DNA of 64,000 nucleotides from Acidobacteriota bacterium (GTDB taxonomy: Bacteria > Acidobacteriota > Terriglobia > Acidiferrales > UBA7541), in contig JAKBLM010000005.1 in NCBI GenBank assembly GCA_021832085.1, forward strand, positions 87,162 through 151,161, given 5' to 3'. Made by a program: the position numbers and the translations under genes. This document shows positions 26,248 through 35,829 of the stretch, piece by piece; within the stretch, counting starts at the first letter, position 1; each line of letters starts with the position of its first letter. The notes under the pieces were generated by a model. The model was not told the DNA's origin and searched no databases. It was given only the letters and a program-made list of their open reading frames with translations.

Positions 26248-27765
26248 CTAACGCGCGCGCGAGGTTTGCGCCGGTGCCCTGGCACTCCCGCGAATTTCCG
26301 ATAGCGGCATCGCGAGCACCCAGCCATAGATGTTGCTCACGTACAAGGTTCCTCCCACAATCACGGGTGAGGACGGCCCGAATGCGCCGCCAATGTGGTA
26401 ATTGCTGAGAAGTGTGCCGTCTGCGGCGCGAATGGCGGCGATGTCGCCCGATTTGTAGGGCAGGTAGAGGACGCCATCAGCGAGAGCCGCTCCGGCACGG
26501 ATTTGCGCGCCCAGGTGCAGCTGCCAGAGCTGCCGGCCGGTCTTCAAATCGATCGCGTAGTAGTCGCCCGTCACCGGGCTTCCCTCGTAGACCCTGTTGC
26601 CGGCGATCATCGGCGTGGCCGTCTTCATTGCCGGCGGCACGGAACCCTTGGCGAAGCGCTTTTGCCAGACGATTTTGCCGGTGTTTGCGTCGAGAGCGAG
26701 GAGCACGTTGGCAACTGGCGCATGCGGGTCACCGGTATCGATCGTGGCTTCCTGAATGACGAGTCCGTCGGCATAAGCAGGCGTGCAGTCGCCCATGCCT
26801 GTGGCCACCAGCTTCGGCAGGGTCATCTTCCAGGCGATCTTGCCGGTCTTCTTGTCGAGGGCATAGAAGAAGTTCGGGTGAGTCCCGCCGAGAAACAGGT
26901 ACTTGTGGCTCAGCACCGCCGACGACATGCTGACAAACGACGCGATGTCGGAGATCCATTCCGGCTTGCCGGTCGCGGCGTTGAGCTTGTAGACGTGTCC
27001 GTCGCCGGTGCCGATATAAAGAAAGCCGTCCTCATACGCTGCCGTGGGCATGGCCTCGCCGGCGAAGCGGTAGACCCAGATCTGCCGGCCGGTTCTGGCG
27101 TCGAGCGCGTACATGGAATTGAGCCCTGGCCCGCGGGTCGGACGCTTGCCCTCGAGATAGAGCATGGTATTGGCGTAGTTGAAATAGGCGCTGCCGGTGG
27201 TGACATAGACGCGGCCATCAACGACCAGCGGATTGCTCATCGTCATGTTCCAGCCGTAATGCGCCCAGATCAGCTTGCCGGTGACGGCGTTGAGCGCATA
27301 GGTGTAGCCATTGTCGCTGCCCACATACGCAATTCCTTTGACTACCGAAACGCCCACCGGCATCCCCACGCTGTAAGCTGTGGTCAAAATGTTGCCGTTA
27401 AGCGGAAGGGCATTGAGAGGAAGCGCGCCCGCTCCCGCGAATCGCCAGTTCACTCCGCGACGCAATTGCGCAGGGGCATTCTGCGGCAGCGTGAAAACGG
27501 CGTTGCGTTCCGGGCTGGAAGCGTAAGTTGTCCACGTGCCGGGAAAATGAGCAGACAAACGGGCGCTGGGAAGATTTTGGGGAAAGTACTGGCTGGAAAA
27601 TTCCGTCGCGACAGCTTGGGCGGAGGAATTCCTTTGTTGCGCAGCCACACGGCCAGGCTGGACCAGCCAGGCCAAGGCGACCAAAATTGAAATGCCAAGA
27701 AATACGAAACGATAAGGCTTGCGGCAAATAACTGGGCACTGCTCGACAGAAAGCTTGCGAAGCAT
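26248..27765 (-). CDS. Exported PQQ-like beta-propeller protein
   Basis: 505 residues, ATG after GGAGACGCTT. The N-terminus has a basic region and a signal segment (FVFLGISILVALAWLVQPGRVAAQ). From about 110 come repeated propeller blades with the tryptophan-docking/PQQ-repeat pattern: YALNAVTGKLIWAHYGWN, YALDARTGRQIWVYRF, YKLNAATGKPEWISDI, YALDKKTGKIAWKM, LALDANTGKIVWQKRF and YAIDLKTGRQLWQL. It lacks the catalytic residues expected of methanol or glucose dehydrogenases as far as can be seen, so it may be a BamB-like or structural propeller. Function is unknown. Confidence 0.88.
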   Translation of the reverse strand: MLRKLSVEQCPVICRKPYRFVFLGISILVALAWLVQPGRVAAQQRNSSAQAVATEFSSQYFPQNLPSARLSAHFPGTWTTYASSPERNAVFTLPQNAPAQLRRGVNWRFAGAGALPLNALPLNGNILTTAYSVGMPVGVSVVKGIAYVGSDNGYTYALNAVTGKLIWAHYGWNMTMSNPLVVDGRVYVTTGSAYFNYANTMLYLEGKRPTRGPGLNSMYALDARTGRQIWVYRFAGEAMPTAAYEDGFLYIGTGDGHVYKLNAATGKPEWISDIASFVSMSSAVLSHKYLFLGGTHPNFFYALDKKTGKIAWKMTLPKLVATGMGDCTPAYADGLVIQEATIDTGDPHAPVANVLLALDANTGKIVWQKRFAKGSVPPAMKTATPMIAGNRVYEGSPVTGDYYAIDLKTGRQLWQLHLGAQIRAGAALADGVLYLPYKSGDIAAIRAADGTLLSNYHIGGAFGPSSPVIVGGTLYVSNIYGWVLAMPLSEIRGSARAPAQTSRAR

Positions 27766-27911
27766 AAGCGTCTCCGATCACTTGATTGGGAAATGCAGGT
27801 TTCGTTGCGCGAGCGGAAGGGATGCCGCCAATTGCCGAGGCTACACGATAGCCTTGGCCAAGGGTCACGTCCAACGCTACGCGCGGGTGCTGACGTTTCC
27901 TGGACCGGAGT

Positions 27912-28283
27912 CTAAATGCGCAGTACGGGGGGAGCTAGAAAGAGCGGAAAAGGCTGAGGCGAACGAAACGCGGTCAGTACGACGACTTGCGGCGAAGCTC
28001 CGGAATAGCGAGTCCGGGGATTCCGAACCACGACCGCAAGGCGGCCAACGTGGGAGGAAGATTCGGAAACCGTTGCCACGAGATTGTGAACGTCGGAGTA
28101 GCAAGCAAGAACCTGCCGCAGCCCTGGAACCTTGACGGAATCGGCGGCAGCGGCAACCTGGCGCGATGGCGAACCGACAGCGCCGAATGCGGCGCGCAGG
28201 CAACTCCCGCCGGGCACAAACGCACCCGCCACACAACCGGCCAGCACGATCACAGTGACGAGATATCTGGTCCGCAGCTTCAT
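27912..28283 (-). CDS. Possible small exported protein
   Basis: 123 residues from ATG 28283. A signal-like start (MKLRTRYLVTVIVLAGCVAGAF) is followed by a sequence without recognised domains, ending FRSPQPFPLFLAPPVLRI. No good ribosome site precedes the ATG, and other frames here are also open, so it may be chance. It would occupy most of the interval between the PQQ-like gene and the CBS protein gene; the remaining bases (27766-27911 and 28284-28497) show nothing clear. Confidence 0.3.
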   Translation of the reverse strand: MKLRTRYLVTVIVLAGCVAGAFVPGGSCLRAAFGAVGSPSRQVAAAADSVKVPGLRQVLACYSDVHNLVATVSESSSHVGRLAVVVRNPRTRYSGASPQVVVLTAFRSPQPFPLFLAPPVLRI

Positions 28284-28497
28284 GAAACATTTTAGATGCG
28301 CAGCCGCGCGGCCAGGATGCAACTGGCTGCAGGCCACAGGGCAATGGAGGAAACGATCGCCAGCTCTGAGCTTTCCCACGTTGCTGGGCGGTTCCACTCT
28401 CGTCATGCCCCAGTCGAGCGCTTGCCAGGCAGCGACACACCTCGGCCGCCGGCTTATAGCCACGCCGGTCGTGGGTTATAGGACCTCCTCCCATGCA

Positions 28498-28974
28498 TCA
28501 GGCAGCTTTTTCCCTCCTCAGCGCTATTTCCGGAGTTACCGCCTGAAAGATGCTCTTCAGGATGGCCACAACCTCGTGGTAAGGGATCTCGCCCTTGCCG
28601 GGTCCGGAATGCATGACGACGTCGTCCAGGGATAGCAGCCCTTTCAGTGTTCCTTCGGTGCTGATCACCGGCAGCCGGCGCACTTTCCCCTGAGCCATGA
28701 TTGACAGGGCGGTGTGAACTTCGTCATCTGGCGTGCAGGCGAAAACGTTCCCCGAGGCAATCTCCCCAACGGTGATTTCCCCCGGGAGCCGATTTCTCGT
28801 TCCCAAGGCGATGCAAATATCCCGGTCAGTGACCACTCCGACCACCTTTTGATCGCTGTCCACAATAGGCAGGATCCCGCAGTTACGGGTCCACAGGATT
28901 TCTACCGCGGTGCCCAGATTTGTATCCATGCTGCAGCTCGCCGGTGTTTCTGCCATGACGTCTCGGACTTTCAT
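28498..28974 (-). CDS. Two-CBS-domain protein
   Basis: 158 residues, ATG preceded by AAAGGAGAACGAAG. The first CBS domain is VRDVMAETPASCSMDTNLGTAVEIL to VVGVVTDRDICIAL, the second VGEIASGNVFACTPDDEVHTALSIM to LKGLLSLDDVV (quoted in parts). CBS pairs bind adenine nucleotides and act as energy or redox sensors. The C-terminal helix (VVAILKSIFQAVTPEIALRR) carries no further domain. Stand-alone CBS pairs of this kind often accompany UspA and nitroreductase genes, both found about 4-6 kb away. Confidence 0.92.
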   Translation of the reverse strand: MKVRDVMAETPASCSMDTNLGTAVEILWTRNCGILPIVDSDQKVVGVVTDRDICIALGTRNRLPGEITVGEIASGNVFACTPDDEVHTALSIMAQGKVRRLPVISTEGTLKGLLSLDDVVMHSGPGKGEIPYHEVVAILKSIFQAVTPEIALRREKAA

Positions 28975-29813
28975 CTTCGTTCTCCTTTCGTCCTGCTAGC
29001 AGGAGTGGCGTTCTTGTAAGGGGGCTGTTTTGCCCTGTCCGCGAAAGGATTTGGCAACACTCTAAGCCCGCTGAGTTGCGCGGATTCCTTTCGGCCTCAA
29101 TTCCGGTCGTCATGATGTTTGCCTTCGCCATCCTGGTCCCGCCAGCTTCCTGAGCTAACGGTAGAAAATACAAGGACTTGGCCAAAATACTGTCTCTTGG
29201 AAGCGCGGGCGCCTGCCACGCCGGAGCGCGTCCCGAGTCGCAATATGAAAAGGCAGCGGCTGAGGCTGCAGTAGCCGCGCCGTGAGGCTATGTGCGTCTA
29301 ATCGGCAGACGCCTGCCCTGGGCCATGCTCGGTTGCTGCCGATCTCGGAGCTTTTGGACGGACGGGCCTGGCATTTCTTCTACCAGCCAAAAAGACTGCA
29401 ATTCCTTCCCCCCGCCTCGTCTTTCGACTGGTTTCGACGCCGTCCGACCAACCTCCGAGCCAGTAACCTTTGGGGTGCATTTACGATGCCACGATTCCGC
29501 TTGCTCCCATTACCTAACCGCTCTGTTTCAGCTCTCGTTGTCCAACATCCGCAAACTGCTGGGGTATTTCGCCCAGCGGGCCGTGCCTTTTCCTCCACTC
29601 CCTTCGCTACGGGATCGGGATCCGCGGGATGCAACGTTGTACTTGCGCGACATGAATGCGGAGTTGTAAAGTGCAGCGGTCAATTGGTTTAGCAACGCGT
29701 GGCAGCCGTGCCGCACGACGAATCGGGCGTCAGGAAAAAAGTGATTGCTGATGCGCTGCGTGGTATCGCCTTCCTCTGCGAGACTTTTAGATTTGCTTAC
29801 GGAGCGATAATCG
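28975..29813. other. Gene-poor interval of about 840 bases
   Basis: Several frames of 60-136 codons are open on both strands (for example 29282-29692), but none has a ribosome binding site, a recognisable motif or protein-like composition. The base composition is less GC-rich than its surroundings. It may hold the decayed remains of a gene or long regulatory DNA for the divergently transcribed CBS and BNR genes. No tRNA or repeat was found. Confidence 0.5.
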
Positions 29814-32800
29814 ATGCGGTCATACCGTTTTCATCTAGCATTTCCGCTAGCGCTGCGTTTAGCCCTGGCAGCAAGTCTTGTCCTGTGGGCCCTGCCGTTG
29901 GCGGCCCAAGCGAATCCGGACCTCTATGCCGGCCTCAAGTGGCGTAACGTTGGGCCGTTCCACGGCGGTCGCATCGCCTCGGTCACCGGCGTCGTCGGCC
30001 AGCCCGGTGTGTACTACTTCGGCTCGCCCCAAGGGGGCGTGTGGAAGACCACCAGCGCCGGCGTCACCTGGTTTCCCGTCATGGACCAGGTGAAGAGCGT
30101 GGATAGCGTCGGCGCGATCGAGGTTGCTCCCTCGAATCCCAATATCATTTATGTCGGCGCCGGCGATCCTATCCTCGGCAGCCTTGGCAACGGCATGTGG
30201 AAGTCCACCGATGCCGGCAAAACCTGGCAGCACATCGGCCTGGAGGACACCGTAAAGATCGACAGCATCCGGGTCGATCCCACCAATCCCAACGTGGTGC
30301 TCGTCTCCGCCCTCGGCAATGCCAAATACCACGGCGGCGGGGTCTACCGCACCACCAATGGTGGCAAGACCTGGACTAACGTCCTCAAGCCCGCCGGTTA
30401 CCCGGGCACGCGCCAAGTAACGATCGATTACGACAATCCCAACATCGTGCTGGCCGTCACGCAGGGCACGGGTAACGGTTTCTTCCCGCCGCCCAAAGGG
30501 AAGAAGACCAAGCCGCCGCTGCTCTTCAAATCCACCGACGGAGGCCTGACCTGGCACCAGCTCAAGATTCCGCCATTCCCGGGCCGCATTGCCGTGGCGA
30601 TTGCCAATCACACCCATGGCCAGCGCATCTACATCGTCGGCAACGACATCGAACACGGCTCGGGGCTCTTCCGCTCTGATAACGGCGGTCTCACCTGGCA
30701 GCACATGGCGGGCAAGGACACCCGCATCAGCAACGGCCAAGGCGCCTATAGCTGCGGAGTTTTCGTGGACCCGCAGAACCCTAACGTCGTCTACACCGTC
30801 AGCACCGCGATGTACCGCTCCACAAACGGCGGGGTCACCTTCCACGCTTTCAAGGGCGCTCCCGGCGGCGAGGATTACCACAAGCTCTGGATCGATCCCC
30901 ACAACGGCAATCGCATGCTGGTCGGCGCCGATCAGGGCGCCAGCGTCACCCTCGACGGCGGCCGCACCTGGAGTCTCTGGTACACCGAGCCCATCTCGCA
31001 GATTTACAGAGTCGCCACCACCAACCAGTATCCCTACTGGATCCTGGGTTCGCAGCAAGATACCGGCGCAGTCATGATCAGCAGCCGCAGCAACTGGGGC
31101 CAGGTCGACATCACAGACTGGAGCCCGCTGCCATCCTCCGAATTTGGCGTCATCCGACCCGATCCCCTGAACCCCGATATCCTCTATGGCGTCGGCTATG
31201 GGCCGGGTGGCGGCGGCAGCGGCCTAATCAAAATCAACATGACGACCGGGCAGTGGGAGAACGTCTCGCCCCGTTTCGGCGTGAATGGCAAAAAATACCA
31301 AACCGGGCGCACAGTCCAGAAGAAGTTCGACACGGTTTTCGATCCCAGCGCCCTCTACATCGGCTACCAGTGCCTGCTGGTCTCGCACAACGGCGCCCAC
31401 TCCTGGACTGCCTTCAGCCCCGACCTCACCGTTCCCAAGGGCAAACCCCCGATTGCCTGCGGCATGCCCTTGCCGCCGCCGAAGAAGAAGCCAAAGGGGC
31501 TGGCCGCGCTCTTCGGTCCCCGCGGGCCTTACATCACTGACTTCTCCATCTCCGAGGTCAAGAAGGGCGTGTTCTGGACTGTGAGCAGCAACGGCCAGAT
31601 CTACAACACCATGGATGGCGGCAAAGACTGGGACAACGTCAGCAATATCACCGATCTTCCGCCCCACACCACCCTGAGGACCATCGAAGCGGGCGATGAA
31701 GTCGGGACCGCCTACGTCACTGGCCGCATCGGCGGCGGGGGCTTCTTCGGCCCCAAATTGCCTGCCAAAGAGGACACCGACGTGCCGCTTATCTGGCGCA
31801 CCACCGACGGCGGCAAGACCTGGACGAAGATCGTCAACGGCCTGCCAAGCGACCAGCGCACCGGAAGCTGGGTGAACACTCTGCGGGCCGATCCCAAGCA
31901 GCCCGGCCTGCTCTTCGCCGGCACCGAGACGACCGTTTACGTCAGTTTCGACAACGGCAATCACTGGCAGTCGCTACGCCAGAACCTGCCCAGCACCTCG
32001 ATCCGCGACATCGTTGTCCACACCCAATACCACATGAACGACCTGGTCATTTGCACCTACGGCCGCGGTTTCTGGGTGCTCGACGACATCACCCCGCTGC
32101 GCCAGATCGCCGCCCACGCCCAGGCCATCAGATCCTCCTCCGTTTATTTCTTCAAGCCCGAGACGGCGATTCGCGCCCGGGAGAACAGCAACTGGGATCA
32201 GCCCTTCTCTGTCGAAGTGCCTCATGCGCTCAATCCGCCATATGGCGTGCTCGTGGATTATTACCTCAGCCAAACGCCCACCGGGCCGATCAAGCTCCAG
32301 ATCTTCGACTCCCACGGCAATCTGGTGCGCACCTATACCAGCACACCGCCGCCGCCCATCGAGGGCCAGGCTTATCCCCGCTACTGGCTGGCCTCGCCCC
32401 AGTCGCGAGCTCTCTCCACCCAGGCCGGCGAGAACCGCTTCGCCTGGAACCTGCGGTATAACCCTCCGCCGGCCTTCGCACACGACCTCGAAGGCCAGAT
32501 GAACACGGTGGCTGGGACCGTTACCCCTGGTCCACACGGACCGCAGGTGATTCCAGGTGTTTATACCCTCAAGCTCACTGTGGACGGCCACGTTTACACC
32601 CGCCACGTCACCGTGATGAACGACCCGCGCGTCGGCCAGAGCCCCGCGATTATGGACGCTCTGCGTGCCCAGAACCGGCTCACGAGGCTTTCATATCACG
32701 GCATGTACCAGGCCTACGAAGGGCGTAACGAAGTGAACGCCGTCAAGGCCCAACTGGCGTCTCTGCTGCACCGCGACCCGCCTGGCGATGTCGCTGCGCA

Positions 32801-33173
32801 AGCCAAGAAACTTGAGGCCGACCTGACCAAGATTGGCGGCAAAAAGCCGGCCGGCGGCATCCTCGCCTTCTTCCTCCGCCATCATCCCAAGCCCGGTGCG
32901 CTGCAGTCCTTCGTCACGCTGAACAACAACTACAACACCATGGTCAGCATGATGCAGGTGGGCTACGACATGGCGCCCACCCCCACGCAGATCGCCACTT
33001 GGGAAAGCGACTGCCACCAATACAACCGCACCGTGACCGCCTGGAAAGCGATGCAGACGACACAGCTCGCCGAATTCAACACCCTGCTGGCCAAACACCA
33101 CCTGCAGGAACTCAATGTCGCGCCCACCAAGCTTGCCGACCGGTCGTGTAGCTTTAACGCCGACTCGAACTGA
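29814..33173 (+). CDS. Large exported BNR/sortilin-like beta-propeller protein
   Basis: 1119 residues, ATG ten bases after GGAG. A signal peptide (FHLAFPLALRLALAASLVLWALPLAAQA) leads into repeated propeller blades of the VPS10/BNR kind: GVWKTTSAGVTWFP, GMWKSTDAGKTWQHIG, GVYRTTNGGKTWTNV, LLFKSTDGGLTWHQL, GLFRSDNGGLTWQHM and IWRTTDGGKTWTKI. The Asp-box pattern S/T-x-D/N-x-G-x-T-W is repeated at least ten times. From about 780 a separate beta-rich domain follows (FFKPETAIRARENSN; ENRFAWNLRYNPP; VIPGVYTLKLTVDG). The family is secreted and of unknown enzymatic role; homologues are frequent in Acidobacteriota and Bacteroidota. Confidence 0.9.
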   Translation: MRSYRFHLAFPLALRLALAASLVLWALPLAAQANPDLYAGLKWRNVGPFHGGRIASVTGVVGQPGVYYFGSPQGGVWKTTSAGVTWFPVMDQVKSVDSVGAIEVAPSNPNIIYVGAGDPILGSLGNGMWKSTDAGKTWQHIGLEDTVKIDSIRVDPTNPNVVLVSALGNAKYHGGGVYRTTNGGKTWTNVLKPAGYPGTRQVTIDYDNPNIVLAVTQGTGNGFFPPPKGKKTKPPLLFKSTDGGLTWHQLKIPPFPGRIAVAIANHTHGQRIYIVGNDIEHGSGLFRSDNGGLTWQHMAGKDTRISNGQGAYSCGVFVDPQNPNVVYTVSTAMYRSTNGGVTFHAFKGAPGGEDYHKLWIDPHNGNRMLVGADQGASVTLDGGRTWSLWYTEPISQIYRVATTNQYPYWILGSQQDTGAVMISSRSNWGQVDITDWSPLPSSEFGVIRPDPLNPDILYGVGYGPGGGGSGLIKINMTTGQWENVSPRFGVNGKKYQTGRTVQKKFDTVFDPSALYIGYQCLLVSHNGAHSWTAFSPDLTVPKGKPPIACGMPLPPPKKKPKGLAALFGPRGPYITDFSISEVKKGVFWTVSSNGQIYNTMDGGKDWDNVSNITDLPPHTTLRTIEAGDEVGTAYVTGRIGGGGFFGPKLPAKEDTDVPLIWRTTDGGKTWTKIVNGLPSDQRTGSWVNTLRADPKQPGLLFAGTETTVYVSFDNGNHWQSLRQNLPSTSIRDIVVHTQYHMNDLVICTYGRGFWVLDDITPLRQIAAHAQAIRSSSVYFFKPETAIRARENSNWDQPFSVEVPHALNPPYGVLVDYYLSQTPTGPIKLQIFDSHGNLVRTYTSTPPPPIEGQAYPRYWLASPQSRALSTQAGENRFAWNLRYNPPPAFAHDLEGQMNTVAGTVTPGPHGPQVIPGVYTLKLTVDGHVYTRHVTVMNDPRVGQSPAIMDALRAQNRLTRLSYHGMYQAYEGRNEVNAVKAQLASLLHRDPPGDVAAQAKKLEADLTKIGGKKPAGGILAFFLRHHPKPGALQSFVTLNNNYNTMVSMMQVGYDMAPTPTQIATWESDCHQYNRTVTAWKAMQTTQLAEFNTLLAKHHLQELNVAPTKLADRSCSFNADSN

Positions 33174-33194
33174 GCGCGATTAGATCAACGCCCC

Positions 33195-33238
33195 GGCCGG
33201 CGGAGACAATTTGGTGCTGCCTCCGCCGGCCTTTCATT
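33195..33238 (+). terminator. Rho-independent terminator after the BNR propeller gene
   Basis: GGCCGGCGGAG (33195-33205) pairs perfectly with CTCCGCCGGCC (33221-33231) around a 15-base loop and is followed by TTTCATTT. It starts about 20 bases after the stop. Confidence 0.75.
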
Positions 33239-33509
33239 TCCGCCGTCCTTTTTCCCAAGCCCAGTTCACCCCGAGGTAAACGTAGCTTCCCGTCGTGAGA
33301 CGGTTCGCTTGCGCGTCGCCCATCCAGCCGGCGCATTTTGTTGCCCATGTCTCCGGGCTGGCCCAGCGGAGCGTGAGCCTACTGGCGAAACGTTCGTTTT
33401 TTGGTAGTCCAACGCTCGCAGGGCTGTAAAGCCGGACCGCCGAACCGGCAGTTGGCGCGTGGAAACGGCGGATTGGCAGCCACCGAGCGAGAGAAATGTC
33501 GGAGGGGAA

Positions 33510-33587
33510 TGGTCGGGGCGAGTGGATTTGAACCACCGACCTCCTGGTCCCGAACCAGGCGCTCTAGCCAGGCTGAGCCACGCCCCG
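33510..33587 (-). tRNA. tRNA-Pro (anticodon CGG)
   Basis: Read on the minus strand: acceptor arms CGGGGCG / CGCCCCG, discriminator A and encoded CCA. The D arm is GCTCAGCCTGGCTAGAGC, the anticodon stem CCTGG / CCAGG around loop TTCGGGA (anticodon CGG), and the T arm GTGGTTCAAATCCAC. The remaining bases between 33239 and 33970 contain no convincing gene, only overlapping open frames on both strands. Confidence 0.95.
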
Positions 33588-33970
33588 ACGCAAAAACAGA
33601 AGCAGAGGTTTGGCGGCGCTCGCGGACGCGCAAGGCAAGCGCGGGCCGCAAGAGCCACCGAGAACTCGAAGATAGCATATCGAGCGGGGAACTGGCCAGC
33701 TTGGGCGTGCGCGACACGGCTGTGGAACCGGCATTTTCGGTGGGCTTTCTCCGGGGGAGAAAGCCCCGCCCGAAGCGAAACAGCGCAAGCTTGCTGATCG
33801 TTTCCTGCCCCTGCTACGATGCTCGAAAAGGAATGCCTCCGACACCAGATTTTCGCAGAGGCGTTCGAACAAACCACTTGTGATTCAGCCGCCGAAGGCG
33901 GCCGATCGAACCTGACAATCAACCGGGGTGCTCGGGTCCCGTTTCGCCGCGCCCACTAAGGAGTCTCGCC

Positions 33971-35416
33971 GTGGCAATCGATCGCAGCCAATTGCAGAGG
34001 CTCGATGAGCATCGCTGGCTTGCGCCAAAGTCGTCGCGGCCGGGCATGCTCACCGACGCGCTGATCTACGCCGACGACCGGCTGCTCGAACCGATCCTCA
34101 CCGACCTTTCCATCGAACAGGCGATGAACGTCGCCTGCCTGCCGGGCATCGTCGGGCGGTCACTCGCGATGCCCGACATTCACCAGGGCTACGGATTTCC
34201 GATCGGCGGCGTGGCGGCGACAGATTGGGAAACGGGGGTGGTCTCGCCCGGTGGCGTGGGTTTCGACATCAACTGTGGTGTGCGGCTGCTGGCGACAAAC
34301 CTGAAGCGCGAGGAGGTTGAGCCGAAGCTGCGCGAGCTGGTGAACCAGATCTTCCGCGATGTGCCTTCGGGAACCGGATCGGAGGGGTACGTCGAGTGTA
34401 CTCATCAGGAGATTGTCGAGGTGCTCAAAAAAGGCGCGAACTGGGCGCTCGAGCACGGCTACGCCCTGCCGGAGGACCTGGAGTTCACCGAGGAAAAAGG
34501 ATGCATGGCGAGTGCGGATCCCTCGCAAGTGTCGCATCGGGCGCGCGAGCGCGGCCTGAAGCAACTCGGCACGCTGGGCAGCGGTAACCACTTCCTTGAA
34601 ATCGAATACGTCGAGCGGATTTTCGAGCCGGAAGTCGCGACGCGATTCGGCCTGGAAGCGGATCAAGCGGTTGTGTTGGTGCATTGCGGTTCGCGCGGGC
34701 TGGGGCACCAGGTCTGCACCGATTTCCTGAAGACGATGGGCGCGGCGATGCGGCGCTACGGCATCTCGCTACCCGACCGGCAGTTGGCTTGCGTCCCAAT
34801 CCAGTCGCCGGAGGGCCAGGCGTACCTGGGTGCGATGGCTGCGGCGGCGAATTTCGCTTGGGCCAACCGGCAGGTGATTGCGCATTTCACCCGGCGGTCG
34901 TTTGCCAAGGTTTTCGGCGAGCAGGCACAGCTGAGGATGGTCTACGACGTGGCGCACAACATGGCGAAACGGGAACGGCATCCCATCAATGGGGATTGGC
35001 GGGACTTGCTTGTGCACCGCAAAGGCGCGACGCGTTCCTTTGCCGCCGGATCGCCCGAGTTGCCGGCCGCCTATCGCGACGCCGGGCAGCCGGTGTTGAT
35101 TCCTGGCTCGATGGGGACGGCGAGCTACGTTCTCGTCGGCACCGAGCGCGCGATGAAGGAAAGCTTCGGCACCGTCTGCCACGGGGCCGGGCGCGCGCTT
35201 TCGCGGACGGCGGCGAAGAAAGGGCGCGACGCTCACCTCGAGGCCAAGCGGCTCGAGGAAAAAGGAATCTTGATTCGCGCCGAGACGCGAGATGGCATCC
35301 TCGAAGAGATCCCGGAAGCATACAAAGACATCGATGAGGTCATTGACGTGGTCCATAATGCCGGGCTGGCGCGCCGCGTCGCGCGTTTGCGGCCAATGGG
35401 AGTGGTGAAAGGCTGA
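33971..35416 (+). CDS. rtcB: RNA-splicing ligase RtcB
   Basis: 481 residues, GTG start after AAGGAG. RtcB joins 2',3'-cyclic-phosphate or 3'-phosphate and 5'-OH RNA ends with GTP and Mn2+. Visible metal and GMP-site motifs: MPDIHQGYGFPIGGVAATD, GGVGFDINCGVRLL, LGSGNHFLEIEYV, VLVHCGSRGLGHQ, YDVAHNMAKRE and GSMGTASYVLVG, followed by CHGAGRALSR. The first Asp-Cys pair (FDINCG) and the HGAGR guanylylation segment are intact. It is the longer bacterial form. It probably acts in RNA repair; no RtcA or RtcR is adjacent. Confidence 0.97.
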   Translation: MAIDRSQLQRLDEHRWLAPKSSRPGMLTDALIYADDRLLEPILTDLSIEQAMNVACLPGIVGRSLAMPDIHQGYGFPIGGVAATDWETGVVSPGGVGFDINCGVRLLATNLKREEVEPKLRELVNQIFRDVPSGTGSEGYVECTHQEIVEVLKKGANWALEHGYALPEDLEFTEEKGCMASADPSQVSHRARERGLKQLGTLGSGNHFLEIEYVERIFEPEVATRFGLEADQAVVLVHCGSRGLGHQVCTDFLKTMGAAMRRYGISLPDRQLACVPIQSPEGQAYLGAMAAAANFAWANRQVIAHFTRRSFAKVFGEQAQLRMVYDVAHNMAKRERHPINGDWRDLLVHRKGATRSFAAGSPELPAAYRDAGQPVLIPGSMGTASYVLVGTERAMKESFGTVCHGAGRALSRTAAKKGRDAHLEAKRLEEKGILIRAETRDGILEEIPEAYKDIDEVIDVVHNAGLARRVARLRPMGVVKG

Positions 35417-35448
35417 AGCGTTATAGGGCGGGTAATGGGAGAACGGAG

Positions 35449-35643
35449 ATGCAAGTGACGGTCACTCACGAAGAGGCGCAGGTGCTGGCGGACCTGCTGA
35501 ACGTTTATTTGCCCGAATTGCGGGAAGAAGCGTACAAGACCGAGAGCCTCGCCCTCCGCGAGCAGCTGCAACGTCGCGAGACGGTCCTTTCCGCTTTGCT
35601 GATCCGGCTGGGTGCTTTGCTCGGCCAGCCGCGCCCCTGCTGA
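35449..35643 (+). CDS. Small acidic helical protein of unknown function
   Basis: 64 residues, ATG preceded by GGGAGAACGGAG, 32 bases after rtcB on the same strand. It begins MQVTVTHEEAQVLADLLNVY, followed by an amphipathic helical stretch (ELREEAYKTESLALREQLQR and then RETVLSALLIRLG). The Leu/Glu pattern suggests a helical hairpin that forms a dimer. I do not recognise a family. The good ribosome site and its position after rtcB make it a likely real gene. Confidence 0.65.
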   Translation: MQVTVTHEEAQVLADLLNVYLPELREEAYKTESLALREQLQRRETVLSALLIRLGALLGQPRPC

Positions 35644-35829
35644 AGAATTTCCCGTGCAGTGAAGCTTGGCCAAGCCCGGCGGACGACGTGCCGGTCGGTG
35701 CTCAAGGCGGCTCTCCGAGCCGCGCCGCGTGGCGAAATGGGCGACGGGCACAAGCCGCATTTCTTTTCCTTCCGATTTCCGCGACAATAGCCCGCTGACT
35801 GCGCCCGATTTCCGCGAAGTGGGGGAGAA

